The position numbers and the translations under genes were made by a program. From Prorocentrum cordatum (Eukaryota > Sar > Dinophyceae > Prorocentrales > Prorocentraceae), in contig CAUYUJ010012113.1 in the NCBI GenBank assembly GCA_963575745.1, positions 578,559-642,558 on the forward strand: a stretch of DNA of 64,000 bases. Reading direction: 5' to 3'. Of the stretch, positions 1 through 11,169 are shown piece after piece. The notes below the pieces were generated by a model. It was not told where the DNA came from, did no database searches, and saw only the letters and a program-made list of their open reading frames with translations. The first letter of the stretch is position 1. Every line of letters starts with the position of its first letter.

Positions 1-150
1 AGCAGGAAGGGAGAGGATAGAGGAGGATGAGGAGGGAGGGGGCAGGGAGCAAGCAGAGGGGAAAAGAGGGGAAGGCTAGCGAGGAGGGGGAGGGAACCAG
101 GAGCGAGGAGGCAAGGAGGAGGACGATTTCCATCCTCAACCCCGCTTCTT
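1..150. other. Purine-rich non-coding sequence
   Basis: G/A-rich low-complexity stretch (GGAGG and GAGGA words) with no convincing reading frame. Confidence 0.6.
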
Positions 151-154
151 CAAA

Positions 155-300
155 GCTTGAGCAGGGGCCGACCGTCCCAGCATTCCTGTAGTCCTACCAC
201 GAAGCTTCCATGAACGGAGCATGTTCTAAGAGCAAACACTGTATTCTTAGAACATCCAACCGGCGTGTTAAAGCAAGACAGTCTCTGCCAGAAATATGAT
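155..300 (+). repeat. Left part of dispersed repeat R1 (split copy)
   Basis: Starts TTGAGCAGGGGCCG and resembles the left end of a roughly 230-bp repeat seen at about 21,175-21,405 and 22,230-22,460. The right end of this copy lies at about 868-952, so the copy appears split by the TATGC array and other sequence. I infer insertion or expansion inside an older repeat. Confidence 0.6.
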
Positions 301-424
301 TATCCCAGTGCGACCCTACCTAGGAGTTGGAGCCTCTAGGAAAGCAACACTAGTAGGAGCGGTAAACGCCGTCTTCCTCCTTCTCCTCATCGCCGTAGTT
401 GTAGCAGTAGCAGTAGTAGTCGTG

Positions 425-650
425 GATGCTGTGCTGCGCTATGCTATGCTATGCTATGATATGCTATGCTATGCGATGATATGCTATGGTATGCTGCGCA
501 ATGCTATGCTGGGCTAGACTAGGCTAGGCTAGGCTAGGCTATGCTATGCTAAGCTATGCTATGCTGCGCTATGCTATGCTGCGCTATGCTATGCTATGCT
601 ATGCTATGTTATGCTATGATATGCTATGCTATGCTATGTTATGATTGTGC
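425..650. repeat. TATGC pentamer array
   Basis: Long run of CTATG/TATGC pentamers with variants (TGCGC, GATAT, AGGCT). The apparent short ORFs here only translate the simple repeat. Confidence 0.9.
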
Positions 651-654
651 TTTG

Positions 655-865
655 TCTTCGTTTTTGCCTTCACTGTTGCCTTTGCTTTTGCTTGGCACCC
701 AAGGAGCGCAACTGGGGGAACCGCGCGTTTGCTTGTACCTTTGCTGTTGTTATTGCTTGGATCCCAGGGGACTGGGGGAACCGCCCAGGGCGGTTTACAC
801 TGCCCGGCCCCTTTAAGCCAAAGACAGTAAGAACCCTTCTAGGCAGAGCCTAGGTAGGGAATAAG
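655..865. repeat. Two diverged copies of a ~50-bp unit, then unremarkable sequence
   Basis: The segment TTTGCTTTTGCTTGGCACCC followed by ACTGGGGGAACCGC recurs once in diverged form about 55 bp later (to about 795). No gene is visible. Confidence 0.55.
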
Positions 866-955
866 AACATTTCGTGCAAGCCACAAGAAGTTCTAAGATC
901 ATTGTTTGGTGGCCCTATAGGCAAGCCAGGCCGCTTCGCCACTGCTTGAAAAACA
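866..955 (+). repeat. Right part of dispersed repeat R1
   Basis: The sequence ending CGCTTCGCCACTGCT matches the right end of R1 at 21,330-21,403 with roughly 80% identity by eye. It pairs with the left part at 155-300. Confidence 0.65.
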
Positions 956-1142
956 GCCCCCTCCCGCACGCCCGCACGCGTCCTCGGCGGAGAGCTTTCC
1001 GCCGGTGTCCCCAGGCTGGCCAGCATCCGACGAGTCGCCGAGCTTCATGCCTGCGAGCGGGCGCGGCGCACTCCGATATGCGCAGAGGGCACCAAACCAC
1101 ACACGCTTGTTCCTCATACTGCATCCTCGGGGAACCGAGGCC

Positions 1143-1265
1143 CTATCCGCGTCGAATCCGTGCCGAATCCATCTCGACCTCGTGGGATCTGTGCCGGATC
1201 CATGTCGAATCCGCGTCGAGTCTGCGCCAAATCCGCGTCGAGTCCGGATCGAGCCCGCGTCGGGC
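1143..1265. repeat. Short degenerate tandem repeat (CGCGTCGAATC type)
   Basis: Several imperfect copies of a unit of about 15-20 bp containing GAATCCGCGTCGAG. The adjoining 960-1140 and 1270-1440 are GC-rich with no gene seen. Confidence 0.7.
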
Positions 1266-1450
1266 ATGAGAAAAGACACCATTCTTGGGGACAGGCGAGA
1301 TCCCCCGAAGATGCGACGCAGTGGTTCCTCCGGCGCGGCGCGCCAGCGAGCCCAATCAGCGGAAGCACGATAGGGGGTTACCGGTTGCCCTCCAAGCGAA
1401 TTGGCCTCCTGGTGAAGCGGCACCGCAGTTCTGGAGCGCCTGTCAGGGAA

Positions 1451-1570
1451 CACGCGCACACGCACTCCTGGCCGAGGCCAGGAGGGTCTATACACCATCC
1501 TAGTGCCAAGGATGGTACTGGCCAAGCATGGTGGTTGGTGGTGGTGGTGTAGGTGCATTCTGCGGATCGA
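1451..1570 (+). repeat. Dispersed repeat D1, copy 1
   Basis: Contains CTCCTGGCCGAGGCCA, TACACCATCCT, a GGTGGT run and TCTGCGGATC in the same order as at 40,838-40,942. The two copies are in direct orientation and diverged. Purine-rich sequence follows to about 1,640. Confidence 0.6.
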
Positions 1571-1689
1571 GGAGGGACCGGGGGGAGAGGGAGGAGAAGG
1601 ACGAGGACGAGAAGAGGGAGGAGGAATCGAGGATCAGTGCCTCCCGCCAAGTCCATACAGTGAGTCATCTTCATTGCGGGAAATGCTCC

Positions 1690-2115
1690 TTTGTAAAACA
1701 AAAACGTGGGAATCCTCAATCGTGCCAAAACACCACTCGTAGGACTGCAACGCCGTGAATCAATGTGACTGTTGCGTCCTGCCAATCCTAAATCATGCCG
1801 ATGCGTCCTGACAATCCTAAACCGTGCCAGAACACCATTACTTGGACTTCAACCTTGAAACGTCTGCAAACTGTTATGACGAATGAACGCGGCGCAACAG
1901 CGAGAACAACATTTTGAAAAGACCAATCATCCCCTTGAAGCTGTTGCAACAATTGAAACGGATGTCCGCGGCGCTACGGCGAGAAACACGTGTTGAAAAC
2001 CACCAGTCCTCCATCCGTAAAACTGAAACGAATGCGCGCGATCTGAACCGAGAACCACATTTTGAAAGCCAACTGCCGTCCATCCGTCAAACTGCTGCAA
2101 ATGTCAAACCTCAGG
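1690..2115 (-). repeat. Composite satellite block S1, inverted copy
   Basis: Two parts: 1,690-1,860 with repeated CCAATCCTAAATCGTGCC-like words, then 1,860-2,110 with about three copies of a ~75-85-bp unit containing CGAGAACCACATTTTGAAA and TCCATCCGT. The reverse complement of the whole matches 11,170-11,790 in the same internal order. Confidence 0.65.
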
Positions 2116-2339
2116 GTCATAAATAATGAAAAAGTCTTAAGCGAAACGTCAGGCCCACCCTACCAACACGTTTGAGGATGCCAAAAGGAAGACATTGCCA
2201 TCATGAGTAGGAGTTGAAGGTGCTTGGCAAGTTCCTTTTCTTGTTGGAAAGCTGGGGCCCTGCAGGAGGACTCTGGGGCGGAACCAAACGGACGACCAAG
2301 AGAGAGAGGCTCCCACAAACGAGGATACGGCGGCGGTCA

Positions 2340-2450
2340 GCAACGACTTACGCAAGCTTGTAAAGAGACGACTTGTAAAGACCACTGTGTAAAGACCACT
2401 TGTAAAAGACCACTTAGCGGCGGCGGCAGACCACTTTGTAAAGAGGGCGT
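2340..2450. repeat. 15-bp tandem repeat (TTGTAAAGACCACT)
   Basis: Five or six imperfect copies of TGTAAAGACCACTT. No convincing gene lies between 2,120 and 3,070; 2,560-2,770 is G-rich and GC-rich. Confidence 0.7.
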
Positions 2451-3070
2451 CTGCGCCCGACCTTACGCGGGACGCCCACGCGCGACTTTCAGCACAGCCG
2501 AACATATGTTTTGGTATGTCACCCAGGTGGTGGACGGGCAGTACACGGAGGAGGAGAAGCGAAGAAAAGAGGGATGGGGGGGGGCATGGACGAACAGAGA
2601 AGGGCGGATGGAAGAAGCGAGGGGAGCGAGAAAGGATGAAGGATGTAGGAGAAGTGAAGATAGACGTCCAGCGCGGATTTCTGGGATCACCCCCCTCCCT
2701 GGCGCGCGGAGCGCGCCAGGGGCAGCGCTGGAGGCGACACCGGGGGGGGGGGCCCAAGCGCGGATCCAAGAAATCCGCGCGGAGCGCCAACAGTCTATGT
2801 TTATGTGCTGGCTTTCTTTTTCGAGAAGAGAAGGGAAGCATAACACTAGGCATGGCGAGCCCATTCACCGACTTCGCGGGACGTTCGATTGGCTGAGAGA
2901 AGAATCAGGGCAGATTTGTTTGGGCTGAACTTCTGGGACTTCGGGGAAAATGGGGGCGAGCTCTCGCCTGCGAGAGAGGGCTGCGAGAGAGGGAAGCGGG
3001 AGGTGGAGGGCGGGAGAGAGCAGGGAGTAAGGAGGATGACGGGAGGAGAAAGGACGAGGAGGAGGATCAC

Positions 3071-3268
3071 CAAGCTCGCTGTTGGGCGTCCAAGGGCACC
3101 CAAACGCATCATCAGGGATGAAACGGTTCTCGGCGAAGTGCCAGACACTGTGGGGCAGCTTGCGGGGAATCCGTGCTGCCAGAGGCCAGAAGTTGTCCCC
3201 GTCAACGGGCCACATGCCCTCAAAGTAAAGGGGATGATCGAAGCAGAATACCAGTGGCCGTGGTGGAG
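3071..3268 (-). CDS. Possible protein-coding exon, unknown gene
   Basis: On the minus strand a 198-nt open segment translates to sequence with balanced, globular-looking composition, unlike the Arg/Pro/Ala shadow ORFs around it. It includes FCFDHPLYFEGMWPVDGDNF and HFAENRFIPDDAFGCP. An AG lies immediately before 3,268 and a GT immediately after 3,071, and the open frame turns low-complexity beyond that GT. I do not recognise the protein family and could not find neighbouring exons with confidence. It could be an exon of a host gene or a pseudogene remnant. Confidence 0.4.
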
Positions 3269-3405
3269 CTAGTCCATGGGGGTGGTGCCACTGGCCGTGG
3301 TGGAGCGAGTCCACGGAGAGAATGCGCTCTGCTTACTCTGTCCTCCTCCTTCTCCTCCTCTCCTCCCCCTCCTCCTCCTCCTCCTCCTCCTCCTCCTCCT
3401 ACAGC
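3250..3405. repeat. Short duplication followed by a CTC microsatellite
   Basis: GGCCGTGGTGGAGC occurs twice about 43 bp apart (3,250-3,320). A CTC/TCC run follows at 3,340-3,400. The remaining sequence to 3,580 shows no gene. Confidence 0.7.
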
Positions 3406-3584
3406 AGTGCATTCAGTGACCCCGCGCCTTTGGGCAGCGCTGTCAGCTGCGGCGGCAGCGAGCCTGCGGGCCGGCCCACCGCTCAGATCTGCTCGGGAAT
3501 CTGCCCTTTGCGCTCCGATCGCCACAACCACTGGTGAGGCCAGCCTTGACCCCGAGCAACACCCCAGCGCAATCTACCTATACA

Positions 3585-4650
3585 ACCACCCTTCGGGTGA
3601 TAAGGAGGTTTGGGGCCACCCTTCGGGTGATAAGGAGGTTTGGGGAGGGAGCATCCACTGACGACAACTGCGATGATTTAGACGACAACGATGCTAGCGT
3701 TGCGCTCGCGAGGCAGCGACGATGCACGATGACGCTGATGGTGAGAATGCATAAAGGTCCACCCATAGCGCTGCTTCGATCCCACTATCGAACTCACTAT
3801 CGATTTCACAATCGATCTCACTTCCGATCCCACTGTCGATCTCTCAACAGATTTTACGAGACAACGTCGGGACACCACGATGGGGCACCCCCAGCCAAAG
3901 ATCTGGTGTGATAGATCTCGCTATCGATCTCACTATCGATCTCACAACAAATCTCACGATTTACCATTGGGACGCCACTGCGGGACACCCCCGACCACCG
4001 TCGGGACACCCCGCACCACCGACGGGGCACCGCCGCGCCACCGACGGGGCACCCCCGACCAGGCCACCAGTGAGGGGCTCTCCGTTCCACTGCGATCTCA
4101 CCCCCTCACCTCCGACGACCGTCATGGTAACGATGGCGCAGGAACCTTCGACGCAAGGCGGCTGGGACACCACGTAGGCACCGCCGGGACATCTCGCTGT
4201 CGATATCACTATTGTTCTCACTATCGATCTCTGTATCGATCTCACTATCGATCTCGCGATCCCACGATCGATCTCACAATCACGATCGATCACGCAATCG
4301 ATATAGTTATCGATCTCACGATCGATCTCACAACTGATTTCACTCACAAGCTACCAATCGAGACACCACGGCGGGACACCTGAACCACCGTCGGGACACC
4401 CCGCGCCACCGACTGGGCACCCCGCGCAACCGACGGGGCACCCCCGCGCCACCGACGAGGCACCCCGGGCACCAAGCCACCGCGCGCCGGAGAGGGGAGG
4501 GGCAGACATCCGGCTCCACAGCCCCTAGCCACGGCGGCTTCATTCCTCTCGCGCGCCAACGCAGCGTCGTCTTGCTCACACGCACGACACGAACACGAAA
4601 CCGAAATCGACTTCCCGGTGAAAGGCTCTCCGTCCCACCGCGATCTCTCA
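3585..4650 (-). repeat. Composite satellite block S2, inverted copy
   Basis: Internal arrays of ATCGATCTCACT (12 bp) and GGGACACC-type words are flanked by unique-looking ends: a duplicated ACCCTTCGGGTGATAAGGAGG on the left and ACACGAACACGAAACCGAAA on the right. The reverse complement of both ends and of the internal arrays is found at 50,330-51,945, so the unit is a family larger than the satellite itself. Confidence 0.75.
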
Positions 4651-4679
4651 CCCCCCAAACTCCGACGAAGTGCCATCGA

Positions 4680-4970
4680 TTTGGTGCTATCTTTGGGGCC
4701 CTATCGTGAATGCGTGTGGAACCATGCCGTGGGACCCCATCGCGCGGGATCCTGGCGTGTGAAATCATACCGCCTGGAACAAGATCGGATGAAACCCTAT
4801 CGGGTGAGACTCCATCATGTGGGGTACCATCGAGTCGATTCAGCGGGTAGGACTCTGTTGCGTGGTACCCTGTTGTGTGGGACCTCGCTGGAAACCAGGA
4901 GGTGAGACGGCATCGGGTGGTACCCATCGTGTAGGACCTGATCCTGTGGGGCCCCAGCAGCGTGGTCCCG
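4680..4970. repeat. Degenerate 17-18-bp tandem (GTGGGACCCCATCGC type)
   Basis: Repeated words of the form TGTGGGACCcyATCG across the segment, strongly diverged. 4,970-5,410 shows no gene. Confidence 0.6.
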
Positions 4971-5414
4971 CGGAAGGGGCCCACCTTTGGGCTGCAGCCA
5001 GGCGCTGCAGACACAAGGCAAAACCACTTTGGGGAAACGTGTGAAAGCCTTCTCGAAACAGGCCCCGCGGGGCAAGTTCCCTCCAGCGAAGAGACCCCGA
5101 GGTATTTCATTAACAACCTCACGCTGGGCGTCCTGACGGCCCCGTTACTGCCCACCCACGCGCACTAAACAAACCCCGTAACGCGATGCACACCCCGACG
5201 TCGCGCGAAAGACAGCCCATCCCTGCCTCCCCACGGGAGCCCCCCAACGCTGTCGGAAAAACTGCAACCAAATGCATGCACACAAAATCCGTCGACCCCT
5301 TGAAATCACGGCGTGTGAGATGCTTCCCCCTTCTCCAAACCCCTCCCCCCAGAGCCCGGTCCGGCTGGTTTGGAGGGGGGGACGGGGGGGGCACAGGTGT
5401 CAGCCGCACCCTTG

Positions 5415-5990
5415 GAACCTGAGTGGGGCCCCAAAACGGGCCAAGAGGGCCCCAAAAGGCCCCTCGGACGGTCCAAGAAGGCTACGAGTCGCCGAAAGAT
5501 CGCTCCAAGACGCCCAAGATCGGCTCCAGACGGCCCCAGGGGCCCCAAGACGCCCCAAGAAGCCACCAAGAGGCGTCCCCAGAGACCCTCCAGAAGCAAA
5601 ACTCGTCTCATTTCTATGGGAAAGCGTATATTTTTAGCACATTCGCCTCTTGGGCTTCCACGAGGCCCACAACGGCCCAAGAAGCCTTTAAGATCGACCC
5701 AAAATAGCCCAAGAGGCCCCCAAGAGGGCTCCAAGACGGCTCAAGAGGGCCCCAAGACGGCCCCAGAAGCTCCCAAAACGACCCAGGAGGGCCCCAGGAC
5801 GGCCCCAAGAGGAGGCCCAGAGGGGGAACCCGAGTGAACATTTCGAGCACTCAGCCCCGAAAAAACCTGAGGAGGCGCCAGTCGGCCCCCAAGAGGCTCC
5901 CACGAGGCCCCCGAGAGGCCCCAAAGAGGCTCGTAGAGGCCTCAAAACGGCCCCCAAGAGGCCTCAAAAATGCTGCCAGGAGAGCCCCGA
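5415..5990 (+). repeat. CCAAGA-type satellite, array 1
   Basis: Dozens of imperfect copies of a roughly 12-bp unit like CCCCAAGAGGCC or CCAAGACGGCCC. Related arrays lie at 7,260-7,730 and 49,130-49,720 (same orientation), 19,680-19,760 (short), and 18,410-18,700 (opposite orientation). Confidence 0.85.
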
Positions 5991-5999
5991 GAAGCCCAA

Positions 6000-7040
6000 G
6001 AGCACAGCGGCGATCCGCCAACCGCCCCCGACGAAATCCCAAGAAGCTGAAACCCCAAGATAGATTCTCCAGAAATCGTTCTGCAAACGCCGTTGTTCAC
6101 TCTTACTGCCGCCCCGAGGGGTTGGCGGTGCGTTGTCAGCCAACGAATCTCAAAGCGATCCACGCGGCGCACGTGCCAGAGCCAGCCACATCTGGAAGCA
6201 GCGGGAGCACTGCCATTACACTGCCATGTCAGAGGGGCGATGAGTTCGAGCAAAAATGTTAGGCGAGCGCACCACAGATAGTTCGCGCAACAAGTCCACG
6301 CGAACAGAAGCCTAGGTCTGTGGACCCCCATGCGTGTGGAACCCCAAACGCGTGTAGGATGAGGACAAGATCGGCACGGGATAGATCGGGTGTCTCTGAG
6401 ACCTGACTGGTCGGGTGTCGCGCGGTGCCGCGGCCGTTCCAAGAGGGCTCCTGAACGCTCTGAAGGCGATCCAGGATCCAGAGCGCTCTGGGGCGCTGTA
6501 TCCTTTTCCTCGGCCTGCACCGCGCGTCCAAGTGCCCCAGGAGGCTGTGGCTGCATGACATCAACGTTGCTGCAACCCCACCCGTGCCCCGACACCGTAA
6601 AGTCACACTGCCCCCGCGGATCGTTTACTCATCAACTCCGGCCTCGGACTCCCCCCCCCTTCGATCTCTGCTCCCGCTCGCTCGCGGCAAGGAGCCGTCT
6701 AGGATGTGGCCGACCACGGACGGCACCGACCCGCCGTAGTGCAGGAGGCACTGCAACACGAAGCCGTCGCCGTACTCCGTGCCCACGACCTCCCGGACCT
6801 GCCGCCCGGGGCGCTCAGGGGGGCCGATCGCCCCGTCGCTCAAGGAGGGGCAGGTGGGGAGGAGGCGTGGGCCAGTTGGAGTGGCACCACCTGCTGATCC
6901 TCGTTCTCTCTTTTCCTGCACTTGTCCCCTCTCAATTCAACAATCACGGATAGCCTTCACCCTCAACAATCAAAGGGACTGCCGTTTCTTGTTCGGCCTC
7001 CTGTCCACGCCCGGGGACGTCTAGCGAGAGATTCTGGCAG
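6000..7040. other. No gene recognised
   Basis: GC-rich unique sequence. Open frames exist on both strands but have shadow-like composition, and none carries a motif I recognise. Confidence 0.4.
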
Positions 7041-7045
7041 CGCAA

Positions 7046-7124
7046 AATATCAACTGAAATGTGGAGGCGGCGTTGCTCACTGGCGAAACATAAGCATCTT
7101 GCGTCTGAGACATCAAAGGGGGAT
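7046..7124 (+). repeat. 79-bp direct repeat, copy 1
   Basis: About 90% identical by eye to 7,826-7,904. Both contain ACATAAGCATCTTGCGTCTG. Together they bracket a GA array and a CCAAGA array. Confidence 0.8.
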
Positions 7125-7129
7125 AAAGA

Positions 7130-7240
7130 GAGACAGAGATGAAAACAATAGAGAGAGAGAGAGAGAACGAGAAACGAGAGAGAGAGAGAGAGAGAGAGAA
7201 CAGAGAGCGAAAGTGTGAGAGAGAGAGAGAGAGAACTTCT
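7130..7240. repeat. GA-rich microsatellite
   Basis: Runs of GAGAGA interrupted by AACGAGAAACGAGA. Confidence 0.9.
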
Positions 7241-7259
7241 TCGGCCTTCGCAGTGTCCA

Positions 7260-7735
7260 ACACGGCCCAAGAGACCCCCAAAACAGGCCCAGAGGCTCTC
7301 AAGAGGGCCCCAAGTCGGCCCACGAAGGGCCCGAGACGGCCCAGGAGGCCTCCAAGACAGACCAAGCGGGCCCCAGGACGGGCCCAAGAAGCGCCCAAGA
7401 GGCCTCCATGACGGCCCCAGAAGGGTCCAAGACGGCCCAAGAGGCGCCGAGGAGGCACCAAAACGGCCCCAGGAGTCCCCAAGAAACCCGAGAGGCCCCA
7501 AGTGACCTTCAAGAGGACCCCAAAAGGCGCCCAAAAGCGCTCCCGCAGGCTTCAAAATTACCTCCTACACACCCCCAGGAGGCCTCCAGGATGCCTCCTG
7601 CATGCCCCCCAAGTGCCCAAAAGGCCCCCAAGAGACTCAACACTCACCTCCAAGAGGCCCCCCCAGGAGGCCTCGAAGATGCGTCGTAGAGGCCCCTCAA
7701 GAAGCCCACGCAATGCCTCCAAGCTGTTTCCAAAC
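7260..7735 (+). repeat. CCAAGA-type satellite, array 2
   Basis: Same ~12-bp family as 5,415-5,990; lies between the two 79-bp direct repeats. Confidence 0.85.
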
Positions 7736-7825
7736 CACTTACGTTCGAACAAGCGCGCTGGAGCAAAAGCGTCCTTCTGACAACGGGATCGTCCCAGATC
7801 GGCGGCACCGGCCGGAGGCGTCTAC

Positions 7826-7904
7826 AATATCAACTGACATGTGGAGGCGGCTATGCTCACTGGTGAAACATAAGCATCTTGCGTCTGAGACATAAAAGGC
7901 GATA
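7826..7904 (+). repeat. 79-bp direct repeat, copy 2
   Basis: Second copy, 780 bp downstream of the first. Confidence 0.8.
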
Positions 7905-7975
7905 TATACACCGGACTCACTTCTATAGCGCTCACTTCTATAGTGCTCACTTTGAAATTGTGGTCCGGAAGGGGC

Positions 7976-8150
7976 CGCACATGCAGGCACATGCCGCACA
8001 GTCGCATGCACATGCCCATGCAAATATACAAAAGCCTCAACAGCATTGCCGCACATGCGCGCACATGCCACACCGTCCGACGCACAGTCGAATGCACGGT
8101 CAAGCAAAACTCTGAAAGCATAGACGCACATGCCCGCACATGCCGCAGAG
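7976..8150. repeat. ACATGC-type repeat, array 1
   Basis: Repeated GCACATGCC/CGCACATGC words at roughly 10-12-bp spacing. The same family is at about 9,040-9,075 and 9,560-9,930. Confidence 0.75.
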
Positions 8151-8159
8151 ATGTCGCAG

Positions 8160-8950
8160 GCGATAGTGGCCTGACCACCTGAGCTCGGGGCATTTCGCAA
8201 CCCAGAGTTCCGAGGATGTCTCAGGCAAGCGTGGCCGGATCACCATGGGGCAGGGCATCTTGGAAACCAGAGTGGCGAGGGTGAGGATGTCTCAGGCGAA
8301 AGTGGCCTGACCACCATGGGGCAAGAGATCTCTGAGGTCAGAGTTGCGAGGATGTCTCTGGCGAGAGTGGTCTGACCACCTCAGCCCAGGGCATCTCGGA
8401 GCCCAGAGTTGCGAGGATGTCTCAGGCAGGACTGGCCTGACCACCTGCTCAGGGCATCTCAGAACCCAGAGTTGCGAGGGTCTCAGGCGAAAAAGGCCGA
8501 GACACTATGGAGCAGGGCATCATTGAGGTCAGAGTTGCGAGGATGTCTCAGGCGAAAGTGGCCTGAACAGCTCAACTCAGGGCATCTCGGGCGAGGATGT
8601 CTAAAGCGAAAGTGGTCTAACCACCTCAGCTCAGGGCGTCTCGGAACCCAGAGTTCCGAGGATGACCACCTCAGCTCGGGGCATATCGGAATCGAGACTT
8701 GCGAGGATGTCTCAGGCGACAGTAGCCTGACCAGCATGGGGCAGGAGATCACTGAGGTCAGAGTTGCGAGGATGTCTCAGGCGAAAGTGGTCTAACCACC
8801 TCAGCTCAGGGCGTCTCGAAACCCAGAGTTCCGGGGATATCTCAAGCGAAAGTGGCCGGGCCACCATGGGGCAGGGCATCTCCGAGACCAGAGTTGCGAG
8901 GATGTCTCAGGCGAAGGTGGCCAGATCACTTCATGTCAAAGCACGTCGGC
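8160..8950 (+). repeat. ~65-bp tandem array (GAGGATGTCTCAGGCGAAAG)
   Basis: About 11-12 imperfect units; GAGTTGCGAGGATGTCTC recurs at 8,341, 8,406, 8,471 (variant), 8,532, 8,761 and 8,891. Some units are truncated. A single inverted half-unit lies at about 9,150-9,178. Confidence 0.85.
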
Positions 8951-9177
8951 CTCCAGATTGCCGACGACGTCTCACGCGGAACCGGCCAGACGCGAACGCG
9001 CCGGCGTCCGGAGACGAACGCTGGCCCCGGCATTCTTGCACGTCCCGCACATGCCCCGCACAGGTACGCACAGTATTCGCACAGGCCGAGCTCGCCGGTG
9101 GCCGAGCCAGGCCAGCGATTCCGAGATTCCCTGAGCTCGGGCCGTCAAGCCACTTTCGCCTGAGACATCCTTGCAAC

Positions 9178-9345
9178 TCTCACCTCCTCCTCCTCCTCCT
9201 CCTCCTCCTCTTCCTCCTCCTCCTCCTCCTCCTCCTCCTCCTTCTCCTCTGGCCGAGCCGAACAGGCAGGCGGGCGGGCCGAGCCGGGGGCGCCCGCCTC
9301 CTCCGCTCCCCCCTCCCCCCCCCCCTTCCACCTCCCCCCCCCATC
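9178..9345. repeat. CTC microsatellite and C-rich tract
   Basis: CTCCTC runs (9,178-9,250) followed by polypyrimidine. No gene is seen in 8,950-9,560. Confidence 0.85.
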
Positions 9346-9559
9346 CCTGCTTCTCCGGCCGAGCTGAGAAGGCGCGCGGGGAGAGTATTTTATTAGGCGG
9401 GCGCGCCACCGCCAGCTCACGAACCGGGCGAAGAACCGCCCCCGCCAGCAGCGGGCGAGTCTAAACGCACAACAAACTCTTTCAGGAAGCCTTGGCACGC
9501 CCCAGGTTAGCTCTGCGAAGGCCAGGAGGCATTGGAGGCACAGGGGTCCCAGACAGCTC

Positions 9560-9930
9560 CTAGGGCATGAGCGTGCATGTGCATTGGGATGTGCACGCAT
9601 GTGCGCCCGCGCGCTTCACCGCATGTGCGTGCATGTGCGGGCCCGCGCGGCCTCCCGAAGAGAGGTTGCACAGGCATGTGCGTGCATGTGCCGATGACAG
9701 ATCTGCGATTCTCGAACACCTCCCGCATGTGCAGGCATGTGCGCGCATGTGCGTCGGACTGTGCGTGCATGTGCGTATGATGGATACATCAAAACACAGC
9801 GCACATGCCCCCGCACATGCCCGGGCACGACGTGCACAGTCGGAAGTCCATCCAAGAAGGACCGCACAGGCCTGGCACATGACTGGCACATGCCGCGCAC
9901 ATGCGCGCACATGACAGCGCAAAAACGGCC
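9560..9930. repeat. ACATGC-type repeat, array 2
   Basis: GCATGTGCG in the first half and GCACATGCC in the second half, i.e. the two strands of the same word, so the array has an overall inverted arrangement. Confidence 0.75.
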
Positions 9931-9970
9931 GCACATACACCCACCCAGGGGTATAGATGTGAGTGCGGTG

Positions 9971-9974
<4 letters not shown>

Positions 9975-10008
<34 letters not shown>

Positions 10009-10322
10009 AAAGCGATAGAGAGAGAGAACGAGAAACGAGAGAGAGAGAGAGAGCGAAAGAGTGAGAATCAGATGGCATATACAAATTTACACATCTATTT
10101 CGACAGGGGAAACGAGAGTCTTAGAGAGAGGGAGACAGAGAGACAGGGAACCAAAGAGAAAGAGAGAGAGAGAGAGACACACAGAGGAAAAAGTATAGGG
10201 ACAGAGAGAGAGAGAGAAACAAAAAAAACATAGAGAGAGAGAGAGAGAGAAACAGGCACAAATGGAGACATATACAGAGAGAGAGAGGAGAGACAGAGAA
10301 AGACACAGAGATAGAGAGAGAC

Positions 10323-10353
<31 letters not shown>

Positions 10354-10390
10354 ACAAACAAACAGAGAGAGAGAGAGAGACAATGAACCC
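9975..10390. repeat. Long GA-rich microsatellite
   Basis: A short TATATA run, then more than 400 bp dominated by GAGAGA with ACAGAGA variants. Arg-Glu ORFs crossing it are repeat translation. Confidence 0.95.
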
Positions 10391-10399
10391 ACAACATTA

Positions 10400-11165
10400 G
10401 TGCCAAACAATCAGAATGAGAACGCGACGAAGGAGAAAATAACCAGGACTCGGCAGCGGCCCGGCAGAACTGACGGCTCCCCAGCCCCCGTTCCCCCCTT
10501 TGACATCGCCCGCTTTCGATGTCTCGTGCCATCAAAATGGAGGGGAGTACCCCCCCCCCCGGCGCGCGCTGGAGGGAAAGGCGAAGCGCCCGAGATCACG
10601 AGCGCACGCGCTCGCGCCAGATCCCTCTATGGCTGCGCGCGGGCGGCGTCAGCCCCACGCTGTGCCGAGGCGGCGGTCCCACTGTCGTCTCGCCTCCTCC
10701 AGGAAGACGAAGGTGAGGACGCAGTAGGGGCCGAATCTCGGGTGCGCGGCAGGGGGCCGAGGCGGAGAGTGACACATCGCGAAGGCTCCTGCTCCTTCCT
10801 CGGCCCTGGATGGGGAGGGCGGGCCTTGTGCCGCCGCGGACGAGAGAAGAGGGGGCGGGAGGGGACGAGAGCGAGGACGGGCGAGAACCTCAAGTGTGCG
10901 CCCCTCCCCCCTCCTCCCTCCTTTGGTACTCGACAGCAAGAAACCTTCCACAAGGAACCCAACCCTGAGACCCCAGGGCGTCCATTGATTATTGGTGTGG
11001 GGAACCATCGAAACCCAAGAAACCCAGGGCACCCTGGAAGCAGGCAGAGTGTTTCTTGGCATGGGTTTCCACTGTAGCCCCTCCCTGTCGCACCCCGAAG
11101 CGCGTTGGTACGGCGGGACCGGCGTCTCGCCAGAGATCTCCCCACAGTGTCAGATCACTACGCTG
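10400..11165. other. GC-rich sequence, no gene recognised
   Basis: Open frames on both strands are basic and Pro/Arg-rich and carry no motif I recognise. Confidence 0.4.
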
Positions 11166-11169
11166 AGAG

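Noticed and set aside
8160-8950. CRISPR-like regular repeats
   Set aside because: Repeats are imperfect head-to-tail units with no unique spacers, in a eukaryotic context without cas genes; a minisatellite.
10262-11077. 271-codon ORF starting with an Arg-Glu run
   Set aside because: Its start is the GA microsatellite and the rest is GC-rich with no motif.
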